In this document: positions 7,300 through 16,684 of the stretch, piece after piece
Position numbering within the stretch: position 1 is the stretch's first letter
How the letters are laid out: every line of letters starts with the position of its first letter
DNA from: Alphaproteobacteria bacterium
Lineage (GTDB): Bacteria > Pseudomonadota > Alphaproteobacteria > Sphingomonadales > Sphingomonadaceae
Direction: 5' to 3'
DNA length: 64,000 bases
Assembly: GCA_018823325.1 (NCBI GenBank)
Contig: JAHJIJ010000030.1
Span: 310,001 to 374,000 of the forward strand
The notes under the pieces: model-generated
Databases searched by the model: none
Told to the model about the DNA's origin: nothing
What the model saw: only the letters and a program-made list of their open reading frames with translations
Position numbers and translations under genes: made by a program

Positions 7300-9792
7300 A
7301 TGCTGAGATTAATGACGACGACCGCCATCGTGGCGGCCGCGATGCCGGCTGCCGCCTATGCCCAGGAGCAGCAGGCGCGCATCCAATTCGAAATCAAGGC
7401 TGGCGACACCGCCACAGCTATCAACCAGTTCGCCGATCAGGCTGGCGTCCATGTCGTCTTCCCCTATGACGCGGTGGCCGGCCGCCGCGTGGCCGGCCTG
7501 CGGGGCAGCTTCATGCGCGGCGAAGCGCTGCGTCGCCTGATCGCGGGCCAGGGCCTGATCATCGCCAGCGAAACGCAGGGCATGATCTCCTTGAAGGCCG
7601 CCCCGCATACCCCAAGCGATATCGGCAACGACGTCGCGGACAACAGCCCACAAATGGAGATCGTGGTTCTGGGCCAGGGCGAATCCCGTCAGGTCCAGAC
7701 CGTGGCGCCCAAGGCCATGCGCAAAGCGACTGCCGGTTCGTCACCGCTCAGGTCACTCAGCCGCCTGCCGGGCGTAAACTTCGATTCCTCCGACGCGCGC
7801 GGCACATATGAAGCGGCCACCCAGCTGTCTATCCGCGGCTTTCTGTCGGACCAGATCGGCTACACGCTTGACGGCGTACCGCTTGGCAACATGCAGTATC
7901 GCAACAATAACGGCCTTTCGATCAACCGCGCGCTGCTGACGGAAAATAACGGTCCTGCCACCCTGTCGCAGGGCAGCGGTGCGCTGGGCACTGCGTCGAC
8001 CAGCAATATCGGCGGCACGGTGGACTTCTCCTCGATCGATCCGACCAGAGATTTCGGCGTGGACCTGGAACAGAGCTACGGCAGTGAGGATAGCTGGCGC
8101 AGCTTCGTGCGGCTGAACAGCGGCGATCTGTCCTGGGGCGGTCGGCTGGCCGTGTCCTACGCCCACGACCGGCAGGGTAAATGGCGTGGCTGGGGCAAGC
8201 AGGAGCAGGACCAGATCAACATCAAGTATGTCCAGCCGATCGGCGACAGCGTCACATCAACCAGCTATCTCAATCTGATCGACCGGCGCGAGGATGACTA
8301 TAACGACGTTTCGCTGGCGAAGCTGAACACCTATGGCTGGGATTTCGACAATATCCCGACCTTTGCCTTGGCTGAAGAACTTGCCTTGATTGTACAGAAT
8401 GGCGGCACGCCGCCGGCTCCCTATGTCAACGCGGACGACAGCGTCTATCAGGGCGGCGGCGTGCGCCGCGACCTCCTGGGCTATCAAAAGCTGGAATATG
8501 TCCTTTCGTCGCGCCTCTCGGGCTTCATCACCGGCTATATTCATCTCGACAAGGGCATCGGCACCTGGGCGAACCCCTATACCCCCACACCGGCCGCCTT
8601 CGGCGGATCGCCAGTTTCAGTGTCGACCCTGCGTTATGACATCGACCGCAAGGGCGTCATTTCCCGGCTGAAACTCGAAGCGGGCGATCACAGGATCGAA
8701 GGCGGCATCTGGTACGAGCACAATGTCTTCAACCAAGGGTCCTATCTTTACGGTCTGGAAGCCGGCGTCACGCCCACGCAATTCCAGCGCTTCTACGACA
8801 ACCCGTTCCAGACAACCTTCCGCAACCGCTACGTCACCAACACGGTGCAGCTCGACATCGGCAACACCTGGCAAGCGACAAGCCGCCTGCGACTGAATGC
8901 AGGGGTGAAGGGAGTCGTTTCCACCAACAAGGCGCACAGCATCGTCAGCACCAAGCCGATCAACGGCTCCATCGAGGCGAAAAACTGGTTCCTGCCGACC
9001 GCAGGCATTCTCTACAAGCTGGATGGCGGCAGCGAATTTTTCGCCGGCTATACCCGCAACATGGCAGCCTTCGTCGCGTCCACGTCGAGCGGCCCCTTCT
9101 CCAGCAGCTCGCAGGCCGGTTTCGACTATATCCGGAACGACCTGAAGCCGGAGATGACGAACACCTTCGAGGCAGGCTACCGCTTCCGCGATAGCGACCT
9201 GCAACTGTCGTTGACCGGCTATTATGTGAAGTTCAGTAACCGTCTCCTCGCCTCGTCGATCAGCGCGACGGTCGTTGGCAACCAGAATGTGCTGCAAAAT
9301 GTGGGCAGCGTCTCGTCACGGGGCGTCGAGGCAGCGGCGAACTGGCGGTTCGCACCCTTCTGGTCGCTCTATGGAAGCTGGGCCTATAATGACGCCACCT
9401 ATGACGATGATGTCCAGCCGCTGGGCGGCGCCGTCGTCCCGACCAAGGGCAAGCAGGTCGTCGCCTCCCCCAAGCATGTCGGCAACGTCGAACTGAGTTA
9501 TGACGACAGCAAACTGTGGGGGCAAGTGACCGCCCATTACCGCAGCACGCGCTATTACAGCTACCTGAACGACGCGCCGCTCCCCGGCGCGGTCAACGTC
9601 AATCTCTCGGCCGGCTATCGCTTCAGCAGGATGCTGGATGTTCAACTCAATGTGATGAACCTGTTCGACAAGCGCTATATTGCCTCGACCGGCACTGCGG
9701 GCTTCGTGACGTCCGACCCCAACGGCACCTACACGACCCTGCAGTCAGCCGCGCCCCGACAGGTGTTCGGCACGGTCCGTATCCACTTCTGA
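7300..9792 (+). CDS. TonB-dependent receptor with STN signalling domain (FecA-like)
   Basis: An 830-residue outer-membrane transporter/transducer. A signal peptide (AAAMPAAAYAQ) precedes an STN domain at about residues 28-85 (FEIKAGDTATAINQFADQAG). The plug domain follows (LSRLPGVNFD, ATQLSIRGF), then a 22-strand barrel ending in VRIHF with a C-terminal aromatic. STN contacts the upstream FecR, so uptake and transcription of this locus should be coupled. The substrate is not evident from sequence. FecA-type relatives carry ferric siderophores, but the phosphoesterase encoded next door leaves phosphate-ester ligands possible. ATG 7300 gives the correct signal peptide. Confidence 0.92.
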   Translation: MLRLMTTTAIVAAAMPAAAYAQEQQARIQFEIKAGDTATAINQFADQAGVHVVFPYDAVAGRRVAGLRGSFMRGEALRRLIAGQGLIIASETQGMISLKAAPHTPSDIGNDVADNSPQMEIVVLGQGESRQVQTVAPKAMRKATAGSSPLRSLSRLPGVNFDSSDARGTYEAATQLSIRGFLSDQIGYTLDGVPLGNMQYRNNNGLSINRALLTENNGPATLSQGSGALGTASTSNIGGTVDFSSIDPTRDFGVDLEQSYGSEDSWRSFVRLNSGDLSWGGRLAVSYAHDRQGKWRGWGKQEQDQINIKYVQPIGDSVTSTSYLNLIDRREDDYNDVSLAKLNTYGWDFDNIPTFALAEELALIVQNGGTPPAPYVNADDSVYQGGGVRRDLLGYQKLEYVLSSRLSGFITGYIHLDKGIGTWANPYTPTPAAFGGSPVSVSTLRYDIDRKGVISRLKLEAGDHRIEGGIWYEHNVFNQGSYLYGLEAGVTPTQFQRFYDNPFQTTFRNRYVTNTVQLDIGNTWQATSRLRLNAGVKGVVSTNKAHSIVSTKPINGSIEAKNWFLPTAGILYKLDGGSEFFAGYTRNMAAFVASTSSGPFSSSSQAGFDYIRNDLKPEMTNTFEAGYRFRDSDLQLSLTGYYVKFSNRLLASSISATVVGNQNVLQNVGSVSSRGVEAAANWRFAPFWSLYGSWAYNDATYDDDVQPLGGAVVPTKGKQVVASPKHVGNVELSYDDSKLWGQVTAHYRSTRYYSYLNDAPLPGAVNVNLSAGYRFSRMLDVQLNVMNLFDKRYIASTGTAGFVTSDPNGTYTTLQSAAPRQVFGTVRIHF

Positions 9793-9861
9793 TCCTTGTC
9801 CCCTAGTGGGCGCTCCCGGCGTGGACCGGGAGCGTCCAACTCCCTTGCCAGCAGGTGCCTG

Positions 9862-10788
9862 ATGCAACGACGCACGCTTCTCAAGGCCGCCATCGGCGCG
9901 CCATTCATGCCTCTCGTCGCCACGGCGGCATCGGCGGTGTCGCCGCCCGACGACTTCAGCTTTGCTTTCATCAGCGACAGCCACATCCGGCCAGACCTGG
10001 ATGCGGACAAGGGCTGCGCGATGTGTTTTGAACAAATTTCGGCATCCGACTATGATTTCGTCATCCAGGGCGGCGACCATATCGAGGATGCGCTCGAGGT
10101 CAGCCGCGAACGCGCGACGATGCTGATGGACCTCTATCAACGCGTCGAACGGCGGCACCTGCGCAAGCCCGTCCATCATGTGCTGGGCAATCATGATTGT
10201 CTGGGCGTGTTCGCCAAGAGCGGGATCGATCCGTCAGCCCCCGATTACGGCAAGCAATTCTACATCGATCGGTTCGGGCCGCGTTATTATGCCTTCGATC
10301 ACAAGGGCGTCCATTTCGTCGTCCTCGATTCCGTCGGCCTGACCGACGACCGGAATTATGAGGGCCGGGTCGATGCGGAGCAACTGCAATGGCTGCGGGC
10401 GGACCTAGCAGCACAGCCCAAGGGCACGCGGATCATCGTCGCGACTCACATTCCGCTGGTTACGGCCGTGCAATGCTATCAACCGGAATCCTGGGCCAAC
10501 ACGCCACATAACTGGACCTTCGTGGTCAATGGCCGCGAAGTCCTGCGCATCCTGCGCGACTATGACGTATTGGCCGTGCTCCAGGGCCACAGCCATGTGT
10601 TCGAACAGATAGAGCTCAACGGCATCCGCTTTATCAGCGCCGGGGCCGTCGCCGGAGCAGACTGGCGCGGCTCATTCCTCGGGACGCCGGAAGGCTACAG
10701 CGAGATTTTCGTATCGGGTCGGACCGTGGAGGCCAAGTATCGCACATATGGCTTTGCCGCATCAAATAGGCAGGATGTACCAATCTGA
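9862..10788 (+). CDS. Exported metallophosphoesterase (calcineurin-like)
   Basis: A 308-residue phosphoesterase with the full two-metal motif set: ISDSHI (D-x-H), QGGDHIED (GD), LGNHDC (GNHD), ATHIPL and QGHSHV (GH-x-H). The N-terminus MQRRTLLKAA followed by a hydrophobic stretch and ATAASA resembles a Tat signal, so it probably acts in the periplasm. ATG 9862 is preferred over an upstream in-frame TTG (9796) because it places the twin arginine at the N-terminus. It lies 69 bases after the TonB receptor and is probably co-transcribed, so it may hydrolyse a phosphorylated ligand brought in by the receptor. That functional link is inference. Confidence 0.85.
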   Translation: MQRRTLLKAAIGAPFMPLVATAASAVSPPDDFSFAFISDSHIRPDLDADKGCAMCFEQISASDYDFVIQGGDHIEDALEVSRERATMLMDLYQRVERRHLRKPVHHVLGNHDCLGVFAKSGIDPSAPDYGKQFYIDRFGPRYYAFDHKGVHFVVLDSVGLTDDRNYEGRVDAEQLQWLRADLAAQPKGTRIIVATHIPLVTAVQCYQPESWANTPHNWTFVVNGREVLRILRDYDVLAVLQGHSHVFEQIELNGIRFISAGAVAGADWRGSFLGTPEGYSEIFVSGRTVEAKYRTYGFAASNRQDVPI

Positions 10789-10892
10789 GTGCGCGTGGCC
10801 AAAGGCAGCTCCGGCATGGCGTCCAGAGCGCTGACCCGAGGCCAGGCTTGATCAAACGCTGTGCGGCGCTGCCCCGGCTTGTAGATGTAGCG

Positions 10893-11426
10893 TCAGGGGG
10901 TCAAGATCGCGACGGGCGGCGACCATGCTCGCTCAGCCCAGATCGTGATTGGAAGCGTTGGCTTGGCCAAGGTTGTTGTGTTCGTCGCACCGCGAAGCGC
11001 GATGGACAATATGGTCAGGGCCACACCCAGCCCTGTACCGAGCCATTCCAGCGTGGCCAGAAGCGTCGACATCGGATTTGCCGGCACGGGGAAAATACGC
11101 CACAGATCGAGCAGATAGACGCCAATGAAGGCGAGCCTGAAAAGGACGGCCCAGCCGTTTCCTCGTCCAGTTCCCACGACCACATAAGCGAGCACGAGAC
11201 TTCCCAAACCGAGCACTGTCAGGAAAACATTAAACGCGCCGAGCACCACGGCGGGATAAGCGCTGAAGTCGCGCGTTTCAACGAAGCCTCCTGGCACCAT
11301 CAGCGCCAGATTCAAAGCGGAAGCGATCAGAAGCGCTGAGATGGCAAAACTGGGTTCGGCATTCGATGAGCTCCCAAGATGATGGAGCAGACTGCGCCAA
11401 CGCACTGATACCCTCGCTTGGCGCAA
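10893..11426 (-). CDS. Small multi-pass membrane protein, function unknown
   Basis: I do not recognise the family. The product is up to 177 residues with about four hydrophobic segments: SFAISALLIASALNLALMV, VVLGAFNVFLTVLGLGSLVL, LFRLAFIGVYLLDLW and LEWLGTGLGVALTILSIAL. It ends in a short polar tail, so it is probably an inner-membrane protein. The start is doubtful. The only nearby starts in this frame are weak (TTG 11426), and an overlapping minus-strand frame (11278-11460) has a coding-like N-terminus, so a frameshift or a different start is possible. It stands alone between the phosphoesterase and the GST and has no obvious partner. Confidence 0.55.
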   Translation of the reverse strand: MRQARVSVRWRSLLHHLGSSSNAEPSFAISALLIASALNLALMVPGGFVETRDFSAYPAVVLGAFNVFLTVLGLGSLVLAYVVVGTGRGNGWAVLFRLAFIGVYLLDLWRIFPVPANPMSTLLATLEWLGTGLGVALTILSIALRGATNTTTLAKPTLPITIWAERAWSPPVAILTP

Positions 11427-11629
11427 GCATCGCCGTCAACAGGGTGAAGGCCCGGCTCACAGGTTCGCGGTCGCGTTGTCGAGAGCCAAATCTTTGGCGG
11501 CCCGACGCGTAAATGCCATGCTCACGTTTGACGAGACCCGCGTTCTAACCAGTGGAATATTCTCGGTGGGGTCCGGACTATAGCCAAATCTGGCTGGAAA
11601 GGACGACGCGGCCTCTTGCGCGCAGCCCG

Positions 11630-12268
11630 TCACTCTTGAGACGGCGGGAACTCAACTGGTTCATTGCCTGGCGCCCAAGGCTTAACGCGCACCATCGCCG
11701 TCTCGAAAGTTGGGGAGGCAATATGCCGCTCCAGCCAAGCCTGGAGATTGGCAAGTGGTTGTGCGTCAAACCAGTCTCTGTCGACCGCTGCAAACTGCCT
11801 CACAAAGGGCATGACCGCCGCGTCCACCAGCCCGCGATCCCGTCCGCAAAGATGGCCTGAGTGAGCGAGGCGAGTGTCCAATTCTTTCAGGAACGCTGCG
11901 CCACTCGCTCGATGGATGATCGGGTCCGCGCCGTGACGCTCGGGATATTTATATCGATCGAGATCATGCTTGAAGGGACCATCGTTCCGGGCGATCAGCG
12001 CCGCATCGTCCCGCGTCAGCCAGCCCTCCGGATCGTTAGCCGCCAACGCCCAACGCATGATGTCCAGGCTTTCGTCGATCATACGACCATCCGACAGCAC
12101 GAGCACGGGAACCGTGGCTTTGGGTGAAGCAACAAGCATCGCCTCGGGCTTTGCCGAGAGCTTGACCTCACGCAGTTCACATCGCCTAGCGCTGATCGTC
12201 AGGGCCAGCCTTGCGCGCATCGCATAAGGGCAACGCCGGAAGCTATAGAGGATCGGATCAGTCGGCAC
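11630..12268 (-). CDS. Glutathione S-transferase family protein
   Basis: A 212-residue protein with an N-terminal thioredoxin-like GST domain. [17 protein letters not shown] carries a CPYA active-site cysteine at about residue 13, and the glutathione-contact cis-proline and Glu-Ser pair are visible in [18 protein letters not shown] helical C-terminal domain follows. The cysteine in place of Ser/Tyr suggests an omega- or beta-like, thiol-transfer or reductase role rather than classical conjugation. GTG 12268 is chosen because it gives the usual N-terminus and overlaps the trhO stop by 11 bases, indicating an operon with that gene. The substrate is unknown. Confidence 0.82.
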   Translation of the reverse strand: MPTDPILYSFRRCPYAMRARLALTISARRCELREVKLSAKPEAMLVASPKATVPVLVLSDGRMIDESLDIMRWALAANDPEGWLTRDDAALIARNDGPFKHDLDRYKYPERHGADPIIHRASGAAFLKELDTRLAHSGHLCGRDRGLVDAAVMPFVRQFAAVDRDWFDAQPLANLQAWLERHIASPTFETAMVRVKPWAPGNEPVEFPPSQE

Positions 12269-13235
12269 CCTCGTTCCCCGGCTCAACCAGCACGGCACCG
12301 ACATGGACCTGACCGCGCGCGGCTGCGAGCGCCTCCTGGCGCTGTCGCTCGCGATAGGAAGCGCGCTGCTCGTCCGTTCGCTCAGCATAACAAGCGGGGC
12401 AGCTCACGCCTTCTTCATGAAGAGGTGACGCGCGGTCCTCGGCCGACAACGGGCAGCGGCAAGCGTGACACAGCGTGTGGCTACCCTCCACCAGACCATG
12501 ACCAATCGCCACCCGCTGATCGAAGACGAAGCACTCGCCCTGCCACAGGCTGTTCTCCTGCGGGATCGTTTCCAGATACTTCAGAATGCCGCCCTTGAGG
12601 TGGTAGACATCCTCAACGCCTTCCTGCTTGAGGAAAGCCGTGGACTTCTCGCAGCGGATACCCCCGGTGCAGAACATCGCGACCTTTGGCGCTGTACCCT
12701 CCCCCAGCAGCCGGTCGCGCTCCTTGCGGAACCAGTCCGGAAAATCGCGGAACGTCGATGTCTTGGGATCGATTGCGCCCTCGAACGTGCCCAGTGCCAC
12801 CTCATAATCATTGCGCGTGTCGATCACGATGGTGCCCGGATCGGAGATTAGTTTGTTCCAGTCCTGGGGCTCAACATAGGTGCCAACAATTGTTCGTGGA
12901 TCGATATCGGGTACGCCCATCGTCACGATCTCGCGTTTGAGGCGCACCTTCATGCGGTGGAACGGCATGCTCGATGCAGTCGAGAGCTTCACGTCAACGT
13001 CCGCGCAATCCGGCAAGGCGCGGATGGCGTCCAGCACTTGGGCAATCCCGGCATGCGGGCCAGCGATGGTGCCGTTGATGCCCTCCGGAGCAAGCAGCAA
13101 AGTACCGCGAACGCCATGCTCACGACATAAGCGTTCGAGCGGCGCGCGCAGGCTGGCGCAATCCTCGAAGCGAGCGAAGCGGTACAGTGCAGCCACGCTC
13201 AGCGGCGCGGCAGTATCGGGATCGGACTTGTCCAT
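12258..13235 (-). CDS. trhO: tRNA uridine(34) hydroxylase, rhodanese-domain (TrhO/YceA)
   Basis: Installs the hydroxyl of 5-hydroxyuridine at the wobble position of certain tRNAs, using molecular oxygen. The 325-residue protein has an N-terminal acylphosphatase-like domain ([16 protein letters not shown]), then a rhodanese domain with the active-site loop [10 protein letters not shown] (Cys about 189 and 195). The C-terminal cysteine pairs CHACRC and CPAC are probably metal-binding. ATG 13235 (MDKSDPD) is preferred over a 22-residue low-complexity extension. It is translationally linked to the downstream GST gene. Confidence 0.9.
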   Translation of the reverse strand: MDKSDPDTAAPLSVAALYRFARFEDCASLRAPLERLCREHGVRGTLLLAPEGINGTIAGPHAGIAQVLDAIRALPDCADVDVKLSTASSMPFHRMKVRLKREIVTMGVPDIDPRTIVGTYVEPQDWNKLISDPGTIVIDTRNDYEVALGTFEGAIDPKTSTFRDFPDWFRKERDRLLGEGTAPKVAMFCTGGIRCEKSTAFLKQEGVEDVYHLKGGILKYLETIPQENSLWQGECFVFDQRVAIGHGLVEGSHTLCHACRCPLSAEDRASPLHEEGVSCPACYAERTDEQRASYRERQRQEALAAARGQVHVGAVLVEPGNEGAD

Positions 13236-13322
13236 CGCCGCCCCATAGCGCCAAGCTGACCGCGCGTCAGCACCGTGCGTGGGTTGGGAGGGTGGCAGCA
13301 CAGCCGAGCGCTATTCACAATT

Positions 13323-13565
13323 ATGGCTGGACTGACGCGTTACCCCATGGCTATCGCCGACCCCATGAGTGTCGTCGCAACCATCATGAACTCCGCCACA
13401 GGCCAGCCAATCCAGAAAATGACCTTCGGACGCATGCCGAAGCCATGGGCAAGCTTCAATCTTGAAACCGGTGAGTTGGTAACGGCTGATCGCGTCCAGG
13501 TCGGGAAGCCGGCACCAGGCAAGTTTGTCGCCCCTGTCGAAGTCTGGGTCACGCCGAAGCGCTGA
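13323..13565 (+). CDS. Hypothetical small protein
   Basis: An 80-residue frame between divergent trhO and convergent rsgA. I do not recognise the family. It shows codon use like its neighbours, with GC-rich third positions. Its sequence reads as globular protein (FGRMPKPWASFNLETGE, then APGKFVAPVEVWVTPKR) with no signal peptide or membrane segment. Two ATGs (13323 and 13347) are possible starts. The opposite strand also has a frame (13340-13861), but that one runs into the end of rsgA and looks less protein-like. Confidence 0.45.
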   Translation: MAGLTRYPMAIADPMSVVATIMNSATGQPIQKMTFGRMPKPWASFNLETGELVTADRVQVGKPAPGKFVAPVEVWVTPKR

Positions 13566-13686
13566 GGTCGTCCGGTCAGGAGCACGTCGACGCCTCCATG
13601 GTCGAACGGGACGACCACGCCGGTCCGATCGGTTTCAGTGGAGCATTCCAGCAGAGATGAATGCTGAAGCCTGCCTGCGCGAACGA

Positions 13687-14604
13687 CTAGCGCTTGCGCT
13701 GGCGGCTTCGCTGTCGCGCGAGACTGGTAGTGTTGAGCGCCTCCTCGGCCGTCAGTCGGCGCCAGCGTTCCAGGCGCGCCGTCGAGAATTCGCCTCGGGC
13801 GATCGCGGCCTGAACGCCGCAGTCCGGTTCGGCATTGTGCGCGCAGTTGGAAAATCGACACTGCTCAACCGCGGCGGCAACATCGTCGAAGACTTCTTCC
13901 AGCCCCGCAGCCACATCGGTCAACTGAAGTTCGCGCATGCCGGGCGTGTCGAGAAGCCAGCCACCGCCGGCCAGACGGTGCATCTCTCGCACGGTCGTGG
14001 TGTGGCGGCCCGTGCCGTCTCCTTTTCGGATCGCCTGAGTGGCAATGCTGTCCGAACCACGCAATGTGTTGACGAGTGTCGACTTGCCGACACCTGAAGA
14101 CCCCAGAAGGGCGACGGTCTTTCCCATCCCGCACCATGAGGCGAGACGTGCAACGTCTCCGGGATCGCGCCCGTTGACGGTCCGCACGACAAGACCAGGC
14201 TGCAAGTCGCGCGCGGCGGCCTCGAAGGTTTCGGGGGTGTCCGTGATGTCTGCCTTGGTCAGCACCACGACGGGGTTCACGCCCACCTCGCGCGCGAGCA
14301 CGAGATAGCGCTCAAGCCGTGAGCCACTGAAATCCTGGTTGCATGATGCGACGATGAACACCGTGTCCACATTGGCCGCGATCATCTGTTCCTTCCGGTC
14401 CACCCCGGGCGCACGCCTCTTGAAGAGGTTCGCGCGGATGAGAATGCGCGTGGACTGCTGCGTCTCGCGATCGATCAGGAGCCAGTCACCAACTGTCGGA
14501 TGGTCGCCCGAAGGGCCGGCGCCAGAGATATGCGGGTCTATTAAAAACCGATATCTATCACCCGCCACGGCAATCTTGCCGCGATGGACCGCCATCACGC
14601 GCAC
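13687..14604 (-). CDS. rsgA: Small ribosomal subunit biogenesis GTPase RsgA
   Basis: Circularly permuted GTPase that acts late in 30S maturation. The annotated part has an OB-fold start (VHRGKIAVAGDRYRF), then G4 (VLTKAD) ahead of G1 (LGSSGVGKSTL) and the switch/G3 region (LLDTPGMREL), the permuted order typical of RsgA. The C-terminal zinc motif is CRFSNCAHNAEPDC. GTG 14604 is the first canonical start. Upstream in-frame codons still read like RsgA (ELGWRPFFSAQ) yet contain no ATG, GTG or TTG back to the stop near 14845. The true start may therefore be non-canonical, for example CTG 14727, which overlaps the stop of the small gene upstream. Confidence 0.9.
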   Translation of the reverse strand: MRVMAVHRGKIAVAGDRYRFLIDPHISGAGPSGDHPTVGDWLLIDRETQQSTRILIRANLFKRRAPGVDRKEQMIAANVDTVFIVASCNQDFSGSRLERYLVLAREVGVNPVVVLTKADITDTPETFEAAARDLQPGLVVRTVNGRDPGDVARLASWCGMGKTVALLGSSGVGKSTLVNTLRGSDSIATQAIRKGDGTGRHTTTVREMHRLAGGGWLLDTPGMRELQLTDVAAGLEEVFDDVAAAVEQCRFSNCAHNAEPDCGVQAAIARGEFSTARLERWRRLTAEEALNTTSLARQRSRQRKR

Positions 14605-14723
14605 CGGAACGCATCGAACGCCTTCTTCAGCGGAAATCTGCGCGCTGAAAAATGGTCTCCAACCCAGCTCGGCGAGGGTTTCTGCCGGCTCTATTGAAGG
14701 GTCGCGCGTCCCGATGCCGCCGC

Positions 14724-14870
14724 TCAGGAGGCAGTTCGCTTCGATTTGGCCTTGGAAGCCGACGCGTTGGGGGTGTCGGCCGTCAAAATCTCGGTAGCAG
14801 CCCGTGTGCGTCCGATCGCATTGCGAACGGCGCGGTTGCGCCGGTTATTGGCTGTGCGCAGCTTGCCCAT
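14724..14870 (-). CDS. Small basic protein, function unknown
   Basis: A 48-residue, strongly basic product beginning MGKLRTANNRRNRAVR and ending in a Lys/Ser-rich tail. AGGA lies 6 bases before ATG 14870. Its charge and length suggest nucleic-acid or ribosome association. It lies directly upstream of rsgA in the same direction, and its TGA overlaps an in-frame CTG of the rsgA frame, which would fit co-translation with that ribosome-assembly factor. I cannot name a family with confidence. Confidence 0.55.
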   Translation of the reverse strand: MGKLRTANNRRNRAVRNAIGRTRAATEILTADTPNASASKAKSKRTAS

Positions 14871-15037
14871 TGATTGTCCTGTCATGTTGATGTCGCGCGC
14901 ATTTTGCCGGGTCGGCATTTAACAAGCGGCGATTCAGGATCCTTGCTCATATCCGCGCGATGAAAACAAGGTCTTTGGTTGCCTTCGCAACAATCCCTGA
15001 CCTTGGTAACTGAACTCGGCGTCCTGAAGGCTATCGG

Positions 15038-16651
15038 TCAATCGCCCCCATGAAGGATGAGATCGGCCGCCTTCTCGCCGATCATCACGGCGGCGGCGTT
15101 GGTATTGGCGCCCACCAGTTGCGGCATGATCGAGGCGTCCGCCACGCGCAGACCTTCGACGCCATGAACGCGCAACGTCGGATCCGCCACGGCCTGCGGG
15201 TCTCGACCCATGGCGCAGGTGCCGACCGGGTGATGCACGACGCCGGTCAGCTCCGCCTTCATCGCATCGAGTTGCGCGTCGCTCTGCACGTCCGCGCCGG
15301 GGAGCGTTTCACGCTCGATGTAGCGGGAGACCGGGCCATCGGCGTAGATGCGGCGGGAGAGCGCCAGCCCCTTCTTCAATGTCGCCCAGTCATTGGGGTG
15401 CTGGAGAAGATTGAGCGCGATGCGCGGCTTGCTGTGGGGATCGGCATCACGCAAGGTGACCTGACCCCGGCTTTCGGGCCGCAGCAGGCAGATGCTGTTA
15501 TAGAAACAGTCCTTCTTCGGCGCCCTGATGCCCGGAAACCAGATGTTCGCATCCACCCGCACCGGGCTGACCATGATCTGCAGGTCCGGCCGGTCCAGCC
15601 CGTCCTGCGAGCGCGCCAGAATGCAGGCCGACGCAATCTGGTTCGCGAACGTCCCTTTTCCAAACAGATACCAGCGCAGGAAGGACATGGCGGCCCGGTC
15701 GAACCGCAGCTCCTTGGCGAAGCTGTGAGGCGGCGCCGCATCATATTGATGGGCGAGACGGACATGCTCCTGAAGATTGCGCCCCACGCCGGGCAGCGAC
15801 TGCACGACATCGATACCATGCGCCTGAAGATGCGCGCCATCACCCACGCCGGAAAGCATCAGCAGATGCGGAGAACCGTAGGCGCCCGCGCTCAGGATCA
15901 CTTCCCGGTTCGCGCGCGCGACCTTGATCTCTCCCCCCACTTCATACTCGACGCCGATCGCCCGGCGCCCATCGAACAGCACACGCCGGGCCAGCGCTCG
16001 CGTGACGATCGCAAGATTGGTCCGCTGCCCACGAATGCCATCCAGATAGGCGCGCGCCGATCCGCAGCGCCGTCCGTCGCGGATCGCGATCTGGACATCG
16101 GCACAGCCCTCATGGCTGGCGCCATCATAATCGGGATTATAAGTCAGACCACATGAGGCAGCCGAGGCCCGGATCTCCTGCGCCATCAGCTTTGCGGTGT
16201 CGACCGGCGCGACGCTGATAGGCCCACCCTTGCCGCGCCAATCGTTGCCGCCGCTCCAATGATCTTCCGAACGCTTGAAATAGGGGAGCACGTCCGCATA
16301 GCTCCACCCCTCGCACCCCAGCTTCGCCCAGTCGTCGAAATCGGCGGGATGTCCACGAAAATGGACCATGCCGTTGATCGAGGACGAGCCGCCAAGGAGC
16401 CGCCCACGCGGCAAGGGAAAGACCTTGCCGTCCACTGCGGCCTCCGGCTCGGATGCGAATTGCCAGGTCAGATCCGGGTTGCGCAGGGCCTGGAGGAAAC
16501 CGAGCGGCATCTGCACATAAGGATGGTTTGCTTCCCCGCCTGCCTCGAGGAGCAGCACGCGGTTCGTCGGATCAGCAGAAAGCCGGTTGGCAAGCACCGA
16601 TCCTGCCGATCCCGCGCCTACGACGATGAAATCGAACTGGCTCTCGTCCAT
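15038..16651 (-). CDS. GMC family FAD-dependent alcohol oxidoreductase
   Basis: A 537-residue glucose-methanol-choline oxidoreductase. The dinucleotide-binding motif VVGAGSAGSVLANRLS lies at residues about 10-25. The GMC signature RGRLLGGSSSINGM follows near residue 80, and the C-terminal catalytic region has HPVGTCAMG and a later NTNAAAVMIGEKAADL. It should oxidise an alcohol to an aldehyde or ketone and pass electrons to FAD and then to a quinone or cytochrome. It is last in a leftward run with a cresol-dehydrogenase-like flavoprotein, a cytochrome and a Tat protein, so a benzylic or side-chain alcohol in aromatic catabolism is the likely substrate. No signal peptide is visible. The exact substrate cannot be read from sequence. 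Confidence 0.88.
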   Translation of the reverse strand: MDESQFDFIVVGAGSAGSVLANRLSADPTNRVLLLEAGGEANHPYVQMPLGFLQALRNPDLTWQFASEPEAAVDGKVFPLPRGRLLGGSSSINGMVHFRGHPADFDDWAKLGCEGWSYADVLPYFKRSEDHWSGGNDWRGKGGPISVAPVDTAKLMAQEIRASAASCGLTYNPDYDGASHEGCADVQIAIRDGRRCGSARAYLDGIRGQRTNLAIVTRALARRVLFDGRRAIGVEYEVGGEIKVARANREVILSAGAYGSPHLLMLSGVGDGAHLQAHGIDVVQSLPGVGRNLQEHVRLAHQYDAAPPHSFAKELRFDRAAMSFLRWYLFGKGTFANQIASACILARSQDGLDRPDLQIMVSPVRVDANIWFPGIRAPKKDCFYNSICLLRPESRGQVTLRDADPHSKPRIALNLLQHPNDWATLKKGLALSRRIYADGPVSRYIERETLPGADVQSDAQLDAMKAELTGVVHHPVGTCAMGRDPQAVADPTLRVHGVEGLRVADASIMPQLVGANTNAAAVMIGEKAADLILHGGD

Positions 16652-16684
16652 CCTGTCTTACCCCAATCCTCAGATTTGCCCGGC

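Noticed and set aside
9796..9861. Longer N-terminus for the metallophosphoesterase from TTG 9796
   Set aside because: Would bury the twin-arginine signal 23 residues inside the protein; ATG 9862 fits export.
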